DNA of 33,466 nucleotides from Rhodanobacter sp. FW104-R8 (GTDB lineage: Bacteria; Pseudomonadota; Gammaproteobacteria; Xanthomonadales; Rhodanobacteraceae): positions 1 through 33,466 of the forward strand of contig NZ_LVJR01000111.1 of NCBI RefSeq assembly GCF_001617365.1. Reading direction: 5' to 3'. The notes beneath the pieces are model-generated. The model worked only from the letters and a program-made list of their open reading frames with translations, ran no database searches and was not told where the DNA came from. The position numbers were made by a program, and so were the translations under genes. Of this stretch, positions 25,649 through 33,466 are shown piece after piece; position 1 is the stretch's first letter, and every line of letters begins with the position of its first letter.

Positions 25649-26587
25649 ATGCTTCGCCGCCATCTCATCGCCGCACTCGCGCTGACCAGCAGCCTGCTGG
25701 CGCTGCCTGCCCTCGCCGCCGAGCAGGACAAGCCCACGCCGACCGCGAAGGAAATCCTCGCCAAGTCGACGCCGGCCGAGTGGCGCACGCCGGACCCGCA
25801 GAACTTGTTGTTCATGCAGCTGCCGACCGGACGCGTAGTGATCGAGCTGGCGCCGGATTTCACCCCGCTGCACGCGGCGAACATCCGCACCCTGGTGCGC
25901 GGGCATTATTTCGACGGGCTGGCGATCATCCGCGTGCAGGACAACTTCGTCACGCAGTGGGGCGACCCGAACGACGACGACAACGGCGACAAGGGCAAGC
26001 TCCGTCCGCTGGGCAAGGCCAGCAAGACGCTGCCGCCGGAATTCACCCGCGCGATCGACCCAAAGCTGCCGTGGACGGCGCTGCCGGATGGCGACGTGTA
26101 CGCGCCCGAGGTGGGCTTCAGCGAAGGCTTCCCGGTGGCGCGCGACCCAGCCAGCGGACAGGAATGGTTGGCGCATTGCTACGGCATGGTCGGCGTGGCG
26201 CGCGACGTGGCCCCGGAAACCGGCAGCGGCAGCTCGCTGTATGCGGTGATCGGCCAGGCACCGCGCCGGCTGGATCGCAACCTCGCCGTCGCGGGACGCG
26301 TGCTGGAAGGCATGCCGTTGCTGTCCGGCCTGCCGCGCGGCCCCGAGCCAATGGGCTTCTACGCGAAGCCGCAGCAACGCGTCGCCATCGAATCGGTGCG
26401 GCTGGCCGCCGACATCCCGGCCAAGGATCGCCCGACGATCGAGGTGCTGCGCACCGACAGTGCCAGCTTCGCCGCCCTGATCGAGGCGAAACGCAACAGC
26501 CGCAACGCGTTCTATGCCCGGCCGGCCGGCAAGGTCGACCTGTGCAGCATCGAGGTGCCGGTACGCGAGGCGAAACCGGCGCATTGA
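25649..26587 (+). CDS. Peptidylprolyl isomerase, cyclophilin type, periplasmic
   Basis: A 312-residue cyclophilin-type proline isomerase that should help fold envelope proteins. A Sec signal peptide covers about 1-24 (ending ALPALAA). The domain begins LLFMQLPTGRVVIELAPDFTPLHAANI (key part GRVVIELAPDF), then LAIIRVQDNFVTQWGDP, which corresponds to the FHRVI..FMIQGGDP core with Arg retained. GMVGVARDVAPETGSGSSLYAVIG matches the region with the active-site Gly/Ser-rich loop. It is longer than PpiA, with an insertion between these blocks and a C-terminal extension of about 70 residues. GGGGGAA precedes the ATG. Confidence 0.9.
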   Translation: MLRRHLIAALALTSSLLALPALAAEQDKPTPTAKEILAKSTPAEWRTPDPQNLLFMQLPTGRVVIELAPDFTPLHAANIRTLVRGHYFDGLAIIRVQDNFVTQWGDPNDDDNGDKGKLRPLGKASKTLPPEFTRAIDPKLPWTALPDGDVYAPEVGFSEGFPVARDPASGQEWLAHCYGMVGVARDVAPETGSGSSLYAVIGQAPRRLDRNLAVAGRVLEGMPLLSGLPRGPEPMGFYAKPQQRVAIESVRLAADIPAKDRPTIEVLRTDSASFAALIEAKRNSRNAFYARPAGKVDLCSIEVPVREAKPAH

Positions 26588-26665
26588 TGCCACCACGCCG
26601 CCGCAAACATTTTGTTCACCCGCGTCGGTTACCTTGCATCTCCAGCCGAGCGCGGAAACCACTGC

Positions 26666-27259
26666 ATGCCACTGAACGACACCCTGACCTTCCTGCGCGC
26701 CTGGCTGCGCGACCCACGCGGCATCGGCGCGGTAACGCCGTCCGGCGCCGCGCTGGCGCGGCTGATGACCAGCCGGGTGGGCGCGCTGGATGGCCCGGTG
26801 ATCGAACTGGGGCCAGGCACCGGCGCGCTGACCCGCGCCTTGCTGGCACGCGGCGTGCCGCTGCACCGGCTGGCCCTGGTCGAGGCCGACCCGCGCCTCG
26901 CCGATGCGCTGGGCCGGCGCTATCCGGAGGCGACCATCCTGCGCATGGACGCGGCCCGGCTCGGCGATACCGCACCGCTGTTCGGCGACGAGCGCGCCTG
27001 CGCCGTGGTCAGCGGCCTGCCGCTGCTGTCGATGCCGCCGGCCCAGGTCGCCGCGATCGTGCACGGCGTGTTCGAGCGCCAGCTGCGCAGCGGCGGCATG
27101 TTCTACCAGTTCACCTACGGCCCGCGCTGTCCGCTGCCGCCGGCCCTGCTGGCACGGCTGAACCTGCAGGCCCACCGGGTCGGCAGCGCGCTGCTCAACC
27201 TGCCGCCCGCGGTGGTGTACTGCATCAGCCGGCAGGCGGAGAGCCGGGTCGCTGCCTGA
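26666..27259 (+). CDS. PmtA-like SAM-dependent methyltransferase
   Basis: A 197-residue protein resembling the phospholipid N-methyltransferase PmtA and rRNA adenine dimethylase-like group. It starts FLRAWLRDPRGIGAVTPSGAALARLM, which includes the GAVTPS motif usual in PmtA-like proteins. SAM motif I is VIELGPGTGALTRALL (45-60), followed by LVEADPRLADALGRRYP. GLPLLSMPP takes the place of the catalytic NLPF-like motif, as in this subgroup. Phospholipid methylation (phosphatidylethanolamine to phosphatidylcholine) is plausible but unproven. There is no clear operon partner; gaps on both sides exceed 75 bases. Confidence 0.82.
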   Translation: MPLNDTLTFLRAWLRDPRGIGAVTPSGAALARLMTSRVGALDGPVIELGPGTGALTRALLARGVPLHRLALVEADPRLADALGRRYPEATILRMDAARLGDTAPLFGDERACAVVSGLPLLSMPPAQVAAIVHGVFERQLRSGGMFYQFTYGPRCPLPPALLARLNLQAHRVGSALLNLPPAVVYCISRQAESRVAA

Positions 27260-27434
27260 TCCGCCGACGCTCGCGGCAGGACTCCGAACGAGGTTCGCCG
27301 GTCGACCGCGCGTGAACGGGGTCTGAAAGCCGCCGGCCATCACGACATAACCTTTGCATCCCTGCGGCTATCACTGGGTGCAACGCCTCGACGCGTCCGG
27401 ATGACGCGCGGGCCAACCGCCGCAGGAGTGACGG

Positions 27435-29591
27435 ATGCAACGCAGCCGGAACGTACTCAGCTGGAAGGTACTCCGTTGGATCGCGGGCACGCTGCTGGCG
27501 CTGTTCGCGGTGCTGCTGATCGCGGTCGCCACGTTCGACTGGAACCGCATGAAGCCGTTCATCGGCGACAAGGTCAGCCAGGCGATCGGGCGGCCGTTCG
27601 CGATCAACGGCGCGCTGACCGTGGATTGGCAACGCGACCGCTACGGCAGCTGGCCCGGCTCGTGGCTGCCGTGGCCCGAATTTACCGCGCGCGACATCAG
27701 CATCGCCAACCCGGGCTGGGCCGCGCGGCCGCAGTTCGCCCACCTCGACGCGCTGCGCTTCCGGCTGTCGCTGCCGGCGCTGCTGGCGCACCGCATCGAC
27801 GTGCCCACGCTGCAGCTGGTGCGCCCCACGGCCGACCTGGAGCGCGACAAGTCGGGGCGCGCCAGCTGGGATTTCGCGCTGCCGGAAAACACCGAGCCCT
27901 CCGCCTGGAAGCTGCAGCTGGGCACGATCGGCTTCGACCAGGGCTTGATCACGCTCGACGACGCCGCCAACCGGGTGAAGCTGAAGCTGGTGGTGGAGCC
28001 GCTGCAGGAGGCCATCCCCTACGAGCAGATCGTGGTGCAGCAATCCAGCGAGGCGCGCGAGCAGGCCGGCAAGACGGTCGGTGCCGCGGCGAAGAAGGCC
28101 TTGGCCGGAAACAATGCCACGCCGGAACGGGTCGGCCAGGCGACGGCATCGACGGCCTACCAGTTCGGCTGGACCGTCGAGGGCAGCTACCAGGGTAGCC
28201 CGCTCACCGGCAAGGGCCGAACCGGCGCCGTGCTGGCGCTGCAGGACACCACCCTGCCGTTTCCGCTGCAGGCCGACCTGCGCATCGGCGACAGCCGCAT
28301 CGCGCTGGTCGGCACGCTGACCGATCCGCTGCACCTGGGCGCGCTCGACGTGCGCCTGTGGTTCTCCGGCTCCAGCATGGCCAGGCTCTACCCGATCACC
28401 GGCCTCACCCTGCCCGACACGCCGCCCTACGCCACCGAGGGCCGCCTCAAGGCCGAACTGCACCGCCACGGCAGCCGCTACAGCTACCAGGGCTTCCGCG
28501 GCCGCGTCGGCGGCAGCGACTTGGCCGGCAACCTGCTGTTCGTCACCGGCGGTGCGCGACCGAAACTGAGCGGCGACCTGCACTCGAAGCTGCTGCAGTT
28601 CGCCGACCTGGCCCCGCTGATCGGCGCCGATTCCCGCGCCGGCAAGGAACAACGCGGCGACGCCACGCCGCAGCCGGCCGACAAGCTGCTGCCGGTGGAA
28701 CCGTTCCGCACCGACCGCTGGCAGGCGATGGACGCGGACGTGACCTTCACCGGCGCACGCATCGTGCGCGGCGAAGCGCTGCCGATCGATTCGCTCAGCA
28801 CCCATCTGGTCTTGAACAACGGCGCCCTGTACCTCGACCCGCTGAGCTTCGGCGTTGCCGGCGGCACCGTGCGCAGCAACATCAGCCTCGACGGCAGCCG
28901 CACGCCGATGCGTGGCCTGCTGAAACTCGATGCACGCCATCTCAAGCTCAAGCAGCTGTTCCCGACCTTCGAACCGATGCGCACCAGTTTCGGCGAGATC
29001 AACGGCGACGCCGCGCTCGATGCGCAGGGCAACTCGGTCGCCGCCCTGCTCGGCAGCGCGAACGGCGAGCTGAAGCTGCTGATGAACGACGGCGCGATCA
29101 GCAAGACCCTCTTGGAAACCGCCGGCCTCAACGTGGCCAACATCGTCATCGGCAAGCTGTTCGGCGACAAGACGGTGAAGATCAATTGCGCGGCTGCCGA
29201 CCTGGATGCCGGCAGCGGTCTGTTCGACACGCGTCTGTTCGTGTTCGACACCGACGACGCGGTGGTCAACGTCACCGGCACGGTGAACTTCGCCAGCGAG
29301 AAACTCGACCTGGACGTGAAGCCGCACACCAAGGGTTTCCGCGTGTTCTCACTGCGCTCGCCGCTGTACGTCCGCGGCACGCTGAAGAACCCGAACGTCG
29401 GCGTGCAGGCCGGCCCGCTGCTGGCGCGCGGTGCCGGCGCCATCGCACTGGGCGCAATCGCCGCCCCGGCCGCCCTGCTCGCCCTGGTCGCGCCCAGCCA
29501 TGGCGACAACGGCGACAACACCTGCCGCACCGTGCTGCAGCAGCTGCGCAGCTCCGGCACCATGATGCGGGCCGGCAAAGGAAAGCCATGA
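27435..29591 (+). CDS. AsmA family protein
   Basis: A 718-residue AsmA-family protein with one N-terminal membrane helix (about 13-33, LRWIAGTLLALFAVLLIAVA) followed by FDWNRMKPFIGDKVSQAIGRPFAINGAL (key part, typical AsmA start). The remainder is a long beta-rich periplasmic region ending with MNDGAISKTLLETAGLNVANIVIGKLFGDK (key part), the conserved AsmA C-terminal domain, and a hydrophobic Ala-rich tail. AsmA-like proteins form bridge-like grooves thought to carry phospholipids between membranes. A GGAG Shine-Dalgarno lies about 9 bases before ATG 27435. The preceding gap, 27260-27434, shows no gene. A paired palindromic repeat follows the stop. Confidence 0.92.
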   Translation: MQRSRNVLSWKVLRWIAGTLLALFAVLLIAVATFDWNRMKPFIGDKVSQAIGRPFAINGALTVDWQRDRYGSWPGSWLPWPEFTARDISIANPGWAARPQFAHLDALRFRLSLPALLAHRIDVPTLQLVRPTADLERDKSGRASWDFALPENTEPSAWKLQLGTIGFDQGLITLDDAANRVKLKLVVEPLQEAIPYEQIVVQQSSEAREQAGKTVGAAAKKALAGNNATPERVGQATASTAYQFGWTVEGSYQGSPLTGKGRTGAVLALQDTTLPFPLQADLRIGDSRIALVGTLTDPLHLGALDVRLWFSGSSMARLYPITGLTLPDTPPYATEGRLKAELHRHGSRYSYQGFRGRVGGSDLAGNLLFVTGGARPKLSGDLHSKLLQFADLAPLIGADSRAGKEQRGDATPQPADKLLPVEPFRTDRWQAMDADVTFTGARIVRGEALPIDSLSTHLVLNNGALYLDPLSFGVAGGTVRSNISLDGSRTPMRGLLKLDARHLKLKQLFPTFEPMRTSFGEINGDAALDAQGNSVAALLGSANGELKLLMNDGAISKTLLETAGLNVANIVIGKLFGDKTVKINCAAADLDAGSGLFDTRLFVFDTDDAVVNVTGTVNFASEKLDLDVKPHTKGFRVFSLRSPLYVRGTLKNPNVGVQAGPLLARGAGAIALGAIAAPAALLALVAPSHGDNGDNTCRTVLQQLRSSGTMMRAGKGKP

Positions 29592-29598
29592 CGCCGCC

Positions 29599-29671
29599 GT
29601 AGGAGCGCACCCTGTGCGCGATGGCTCTTCGTCACGTGACGGAAAGCATCGCGCACAGGGTGCGCTCCTAC
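29599..29671. repeat. Second paired GTAG-headed palindrome (REPIN-like) after the AsmA gene
   Basis: Perfect 25-base inverted arms lie at 29599-29623 and 29647-29671. Each starts (outer end) with GTAG, then GA and GCGCAC-CCT-GTGCGC. The 23-base centre contains its own palindrome, CGTCACGTGACG (29630-29641). The sequence differs from the repeat at 20388, so it belongs to another REP-like family. It lies 8 bases after the AsmA stop and may act as a terminator. Confidence 0.9.
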
Positions 29672-29697
29672 ATGTAAAGTGCTGGCGCCGGGGGCGC

Positions 29698-29703
29698 TAG
29701 AAT
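29698..29703 (+). promoter_or_regulatory. Candidate -10 box for the EamA transporter gene
   Basis: TAGAAT lies 30 bases before ATG 29733. The -35 region (around TAAAGT) is a weak match. Confidence 0.35.
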
Positions 29704-29732
29704 ATTGCGCCACCGCTCCCTGCGAATTCCCC

Positions 29733-30662
29733 ATGCAACCCGTCAACCAGGCCCGCCTGCAGATCCATTTCTGCGTCTTGCTGTGGGGCTTCACCGCGAT
29801 TCTCGGCAAGCTGATCACGCTGCCCGCGTTGCCGCTGGTGTGGTGGCGCATGCTGCTGGTGGTGGCGGCGCTGCTGCTGATGCCGCGGGTCTGGCGCGGC
29901 TTGCGCGCGATGCCGGCGCGGCTGATCTGGGCGTATGCCGGCATCGGCGTGCTGGTATCGCTGCACTGGCTGAGCTTCTACGCCGCGATCAAGCTGTCGA
30001 ACGCCTCGGTCGGCGCCACCTGCATCGCGCTGGGGCCGGTGTTCCTGGCTTTCATCGAACCGTGGATCGCCAAGCGCAAGTTCGACCCGCGCGAGCTGCT
30101 GATCGGCGTGGCGGTGGTGCCGGGTGTGCTGATGGTGGTGGGCGGCGTGCCGCACGACATGCGTCTGGGCATCGCGGTGGGTGTGCTGTCGGCGCTGTTC
30201 GTGGCGTTCTTCGGCTCGCTCAACAAGCGTCTGGTCGAGCACGGCGACCCGCTCACGGTCACCTTCATCGAGCTGGGTACCGGCACCGTCTTCCTCACCC
30301 TGCTCGCGCCGTTCATTCCGCATGCCGGCCCGGCGTTCATGCTGCCCGGTGTGCACGATGCGCTGTTGCTGCTGGCGCTGTCGTTCGGCTGCACCCTGCT
30401 GCCGTTCACGCTGGCGCTGGTGGCGCTGCGCCACATGAGCGCGTTCGGCACGCAGATGGCCACCAACCTGGAGCCGGTCTACGCGATCGTGCTGGCGATC
30501 GTGCTGCTGGGCGAGCAGCATGAGCTGGACGGCTGGTTCTACGCCGGCGTGGCGGTGATCCTCGCCGCGGTGTTCATGCACCCGCTGCTGAACCGGCGGG
30601 CGCGCGGCACCACGCAACCCGAGCTGCTCGGCACCGCCGAAAGCCACGGCATGGTCGACTGA
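29733..30662 (+). CDS. EamA/DMT family transporter
   Basis: A 309-residue inner-membrane protein with about ten hydrophobic helices in two EamA halves. The first half starts LQIHFCVLLWGFTAILGKLITLP with the usual LVWWRM segment, and LHWLSFYAAIKLSNASVGATCIALGPVF (key part) is the conserved fourth-fifth helix region. The second half ends LVALRHMSAFGTQMATNLEPVYAIVLAIVLLGE, where NLEPVYA is the EamA signature. The substrate cannot be told; family members export amino acids or other metabolites. A methyltransferase gene follows after 34 bases. Confidence 0.92.
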   Translation: MQPVNQARLQIHFCVLLWGFTAILGKLITLPALPLVWWRMLLVVAALLLMPRVWRGLRAMPARLIWAYAGIGVLVSLHWLSFYAAIKLSNASVGATCIALGPVFLAFIEPWIAKRKFDPRELLIGVAVVPGVLMVVGGVPHDMRLGIAVGVLSALFVAFFGSLNKRLVEHGDPLTVTFIELGTGTVFLTLLAPFIPHAGPAFMLPGVHDALLLLALSFGCTLLPFTLALVALRHMSAFGTQMATNLEPVYAIVLAIVLLGEQHELDGWFYAGVAVILAAVFMHPLLNRRARGTTQPELLGTAESHGMVD

Positions 30663-30696
30663 TCCGGCGCCACCGGCATTTCCGGAGGAACATCGC

Positions 30697-31341
30697 ATGA
30701 CTGAGCGGCAACAGCACTGGGAAACGGTCTACCGGACCAAGGCGCCGGATGCGGTCAGCTGGTACCGCCCGCATCTGGATACCTCGCTGGCGCTGATCGA
30801 GCGCGCCGCACCCGATCGCGGCGCCGCCGTGCTCGACGTGGGCGGCGGCGCGTCGACCCTGGTCGACGACCTGCTCGCGCGCGGCTACCGCGACCTCGGC
30901 GTGCTCGACATTTCCGCCGAAGCCCTGAATGTCGCCCGCGAACGCCTGGGCAAGGCGGCGGACGCGGTGACCTGGCTGGCGGCGGACCTGCTCGACGCGC
31001 CGCTACAGGAAGCCCGCTACGACCTGTGGCACGACCGCGCCGTGTTCCACTTCCTCGCCCTAGAAGAGCAGCGCGCGCGCTACCTGAAGCAGCTGACCCG
31101 TGCCCTGAAGCCGGGCGGCCACGCGGTGCTGGCCACGTTCGGCCCGCAGGGCCCGCTGAAATGCAGCGGGCTGGATACGGTTCGCTACGACGCCGATGAA
31201 CTTGCCCGCGTACTCGGCGACGGCTTCACGCTGCTCGACAGCACGCTGGAGTTCCACGCCACCCCGTTCGGCACCACCCAGCAGTTCCTTTACGCCCTGT
31301 TCCAGCGGGGATCAGCCAGCATCAGCGGAGCGATGCGCTGA
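30697..31341 (+). CDS. Class I SAM-dependent methyltransferase
   Basis: A 214-residue methyltransferase. The N-terminus HWETVYRTKAPDAVSWYRP is a recognisable feature of a small-molecule methyltransferase group. SAM motif I is AVLDVGGGASTLVDDLL (about 44-60), followed by GVLDISAEALNVARERLG and YDLWHDRAVFHFL. The final strand reads FLYALFQR, after GTTQQ. GGAGGAA lies about 7 bases upstream of the ATG. Its last 20 bases overlap the end of the convergent GDCCVxC gene. The substrate is unknown. Confidence 0.9.
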   Translation: MTERQQHWETVYRTKAPDAVSWYRPHLDTSLALIERAAPDRGAAVLDVGGGASTLVDDLLARGYRDLGVLDISAEALNVARERLGKAADAVTWLAADLLDAPLQEARYDLWHDRAVFHFLALEEQRARYLKQLTRALKPGGHAVLATFGPQGPLKCSGLDTVRYDADELARVLGDGFTLLDSTLEFHATPFGTTQQFLYALFQRGSASISGAMR

Positions 31342-31669
31342 CGGCGAACGGCAACGCAGGATGCGGAGTCCGGCCACGCAACCCGCTCCCGGGGTGAAGC
31401 ACATTGAATACCGTGCTTGTCACCAAAGCCTCGCATCTGCCACCACCGGATCGCCAGCCGCAGCAGGACTTCTGCAGCTGGACCGGCGGGCACGGCACGC
31501 TGCCCCAGGAACAGAACACGCAACAGTCGCCGGGCTTGGGCCGCAGCAGTTCGCCGCAGCCGGGACAGTCGTAGAAGAACTGGCAGGCGTCGGTCGGCAT
31601 GGTCTCGGTGGCCTGATGACCGCAATGCGGACAGGTCAGCGTGCTGCGCAGGATGAGTTCGCTCGTCAT
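31322..31669 (-). CDS. GDCCVxC-motif small metal-binding-like protein with extra C-terminal tail
   Basis: A 115-residue cysteine-rich protein. Residues 1-70 match the GDCCVxC domain family: CPHCG at 13-17, TMPTDACQFFYDCPGCG, and KPGDCCVFCSWGSVPCPP with GDCCVFC at 47-53. From memory, some relatives have selenocysteine at or near this motif, and typical members end near the CC at 69-70. Here 45 further residues follow with no resemblance to the domain, ending inside the convergent methyltransferase gene. This suggests loss of the native stop by frameshift or rearrangement. It is third in a probable cusA-cusF-GDCCVxC unit, 11 bases after the cusF-like gene. Confidence 0.82.
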   Translation of the reverse strand: MTSELILRSTLTCPHCGHQATETMPTDACQFFYDCPGCGELLRPKPGDCCVFCSWGSVPCPPVQLQKSCCGWRSGGGRCEALVTSTVFNVLHPGSGLRGRTPHPALPFAVSASLR

Positions 31670-31680
31670 GGGCCTTCACC

Positions 31681-32037
31681 TTACTCCGGCTGCACCAACT
31701 CGATCGACATCACCGTGCTGGCCATGCCGTCAGGCCGCAGGGTGAACCGTACCTTGTCGCCGACCTTCACGTGCTTCAGTAAATCAGGCGAAGCCAGTTT
31801 GAACGGCATCGTCATCGCCGGCCAGCCGATCGCGGCGATGGCTTGATGCTGCAGCGTAATGGTGCCCTTGACGGCATCGATCGCCTTGACTACACCGACG
31901 CCCTGCACACCGGCGGGCGTGGCTTCGTGCATCCCAGCCATGCCCGGCATGTTGGGATCCATCTGCTGAGGGTTGGCAAATACCGGAGCAGCGATCAGCG
32001 CAGCGGTGATCGCGAGGGCGATGGATTGCTTTTTCAT
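31681..32037 (-). CDS. CusF-like periplasmic copper/silver-binding protein
   Basis: A 118-residue periplasmic metallochaperone expected to pass Cu(I) or Ag(I) to the CusCBA efflux pump. A Sec signal peptide spans about 1-21 (APVFA/NP). A Met/His-rich stretch, MDPNMPGMAGMH, follows. The CusF OB-fold includes the metal site residues H64, W72, M75 and M77 (LQHQAIAAIGWPAMTMPF). Three bases separate its ATG from the cusA stop, so the genes are probably co-transcribed. Identification is strong by motif. Confidence 0.93.
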   Translation of the reverse strand: MKKQSIALAITAALIAAPVFANPQQMDPNMPGMAGMHEATPAGVQGVGVVKAIDAVKGTITLQHQAIAAIGWPAMTMPFKLASPDLLKHVKVGDKVRFTLRPDGMASTVMSIELVQPE

Positions 32038-32040
32038 GGG

Positions 32041-33466
32041 TCAGTTTCCCTGCGGGTTGGGCTGAAGTGCGGGGCTCGTCTTGCTGACTTTACGCAGCCG
32101 ATAACGAACCAGCAGGCGATACGCCGCAGGTATAACGAGCATGGACAGCAAGGGTGCAGTGACCATGCCGCCGATCATCGGGGCGGTTATGCGTTGCATC
32201 ACTTCCGAACCGGCGCCGTGACCGAGCAGGATCGGAAACAGACCGGCGAGAATGACCGCGACGGTCATCGCCTTCGGGCGCACGCGCTGTACGGCACCTT
32301 CGCGGATCGCTTCGTCCAACGCTTCTGGGCCGGCGTGTGGATCGAGCGCAAGTTGGTGCTCCCAGGCATGGTGCAGGTAAAGCAGCATCACCACGCCGAA
32401 TTCGGCAGCGACGCCCGCCAACGCAATGAAGCCGATGATCGTGGCCACCGACACCGCATGACCAAGCAACCAGATCAACCACAGGCCGCCGACCAGTGCC
32501 AGCGGCACGCTGGCCATGATCAGCGCCGCTTCGCTCGCGCGTCGGAAAACGGCATAGATCAACAGAAAAATGATCACCAGCGCAATCGGCACCACCACCT
32601 TGAGCCTTTCCATGGCACTGGCCAGGTATTCGAACTGACCGGACCACGCCACGGTCGTACCAGGTGGTAATTTGACTTGCTGCGCCACCGCGCGTTGCAG
32701 GTTGGCCACCACCGTGCCCAAATCCCTGCCGGCCGTATCGACGTAGACATAAGTGACCAACTGGCCGTCCTCGCTTTTCAGCATGGACGGTCCTGCCTCA
32801 ACGGCAATGCCGGCGACCTGGCCAAGCGTGATCTGCCCGCCGCTGGCGGCGACGATCGGCAACTGCCGCAGCGCTCCGATGGAATCGCGCTCGGCACGCG
32901 GGTAGCGCACCACGATGGGATAACGTTCGCGCCCTTCGACGGTCTGACCGATCGGATCGCCGCCGACCACGGTCGCGATCAGTTGCTGCACGCGCTCCTG
33001 GGTCAAGCCGTAGCGCGCGGCGGCGTCGCGGCGGATGGCCACATCGGCGTAGCGGCCACTGGCCGGGCGCTCGGCGATCGCCGAACTGACACCGGGTACG
33101 GTCTTCGCCACCGTTTCGATCCGATCGGCCACGGTCTGCAGCGTGGCCAGGTCGGTACCCAGCACCTTGATGCCGATCGGGCTCTTGATGCCGGTGGAAA
33201 GCATGTCGATGCGATTGCGGATCGGCGGCACGAACAAGTTCGTCAGCCCCGGCACGTGTACCGCCTTGTCCAGTTCCGCCTTGATCTTGTCCATCGTCAT
33301 GCCGGGCCGCCACTGGTCCTTCGGCTTGAAGGTGATCGCGGTTTCGAACATTTCCAGCGGCGCCGGATCAGTGGCCGTTTCGGCGCGCCCCGCCTTGCCA
33401 AACACATGATCAACCTCGGGCACGGTCTTGATCATGCGATCGGTCAACTGCAGCAACTGCGAGGCC
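32041..33466 (-). CDS. cusA: CusA, heavy-metal efflux RND pump (N-terminus cut by window edge)
   Basis: The C-terminal roughly 475 residues of an RND-family Cu(I)/Ag(I) efflux pump; the frame continues past the right edge. Strongly CusA-like stretches are [64 protein letters not shown] and the membrane segments [14 protein letters not shown] and [20 protein letters not shown], which carry the membrane Glu and Lys of the proton relay. The visible open frame reaches the edge with no start codon. It acts with a CusB adaptor and CusC outer-membrane channel, expected beyond the edge. Codon use looks less GC-biased than in genes before 31300. Confidence 0.95.
   Translation of the reverse strand, partial: ASQLLQLTDRMIKTVPEVDHVFGKAGRAETATDPAPLEMFETAITFKPKDQWRPGMTMDKIKAELDKAVHVPGLTNLFVPPIRNRIDMLSTGIKSPIGIKVLGTDLATLQTVADRIETVAKTVPGVSSAIAERPASGRYADVAIRRDAAARYGLTQERVQQLIATVVGGDPIGQTVEGRERYPIVVRYPRAERDSIGALRQLPIVAASGGQITLGQVAGIAVEAGPSMLKSEDGQLVTYVYVDTAGRDLGTVVANLQRAVAQQVKLPPGTTVAWSGQFEYLASAMERLKVVVPIALVIIFLLIYAVFRRASEAALIMASVPLALVGGLWLIWLLGHAVSVATIIGFIALAGVAAEFGVVMLLYLHHAWEHQLALDPHAGPEALDEAIREGAVQRVRPKAMTVAVILAGLFPILLGHGAGSEVMQRITAPMIGGMVTAPLLSMLVIPAAYRLLVRYRLRKVSKTSPALQPNPQGN

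Noticed and set aside
27354..27383. Imperfect inverted repeat TTGCATCC / GGGTGCAA before the AsmA gene
   Set aside because: One mismatch in 8 bases and a 14-base loop with no known motif; too weak to call.
1..33466. Mobile elements, prophage, CRISPR, tRNA or rRNA genes
   Set aside because: No transposase, integrase, RAYT, phage gene, regular spacer array or cloverleaf was recognised; the palindromic repeats are reported as repeats only.

Overview
The window is GC-rich chromosomal DNA of a Gram-negative bacterium, most likely a gammaproteobacterium of the Xanthomonadales (Rhodanobacter/Dyella/Lysobacter-like). Reasons: outer-membrane lipoproteins, Tat and Sec exports and a Cus efflux system; gene neighbourhoods around metG, mrp and dcd; and intergenic GGGATTC-type repeats and GTAG-headed palindromes of the kind known from xanthomonads. 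The genus is an inference. I found no tRNA, rRNA, CRISPR array, prophage, transposase or integrase. No gap between genes exceeds 300 bases.

Layout. (1) 1-4757: an edge-truncated lytic transglycosylase lipoprotein (minus), diverging from a YjgR/HerA-like ATPase, an unassigned membrane/helical-repeat protein and greB (plus). (2) 4806-7044: a DUF3025 protein and rimO (minus). (3) 7150-13068: a tightly packed plus-strand run: dienelactone hydrolase, HIT protein, pxpB-pxpC-pxpA (5-oxoprolinase), the DUF969/DUF979 membrane pair and pcp. This reads as a pyroglutamate salvage cluster: Pcp frees 5-oxoproline from peptides, the DUF969/DUF979 pair probably moves it across the membrane, and PxpABC opens it to glutamate with ATP. 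A perfect 11-bp hairpin follows. (4) 13152-16039 (minus): a small lipoprotein, dcd, and mrp/apbC coupled to an NADPH:FMN reductase-like gene. (5) 16196-20349 (plus): a DUF2147 exported protein, metG, a soluble RnfB-like polyferredoxin and nth. (6) 20490-24210: a minus-strand methyltransferase, then a plus-strand DUF1800/DUF1501 pair (lipoprotein plus Tat substrate). (7) 24223-25508 (minus): a PadR regulator coupled to a HAAS/sensor-type membrane protein, with an inverted repeat upstream. (8) 25649-31341 (plus): periplasmic cyclophilin, PmtA-like methyltransferase, AsmA-family protein, EamA transporter and a second SAM methyltransferase. (9) 31322-33466 (minus): copper/silver resistance genes cusA (cut by the edge), a cusF-like gene and a GDCCVxC-motif protein with an odd C-terminal tail. 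This end has somewhat less GC-biased codon use and may be the edge of a metal-resistance island.

Most noteworthy are the pyroglutamate cluster with its poorly characterised two-protein carrier, a lone anchorless RnfB beside nth, two unrelated paired GTAG-palindrome repeats (REPIN-like), a repeat that abuts the rnfB start codon, and the tailed GDCCVxC gene that overlaps a convergent methyltransferase. I saw no clear evidence for an entirely new multi-gene system. The DUF969/DUF979 carrier is the best candidate for under-described biology.
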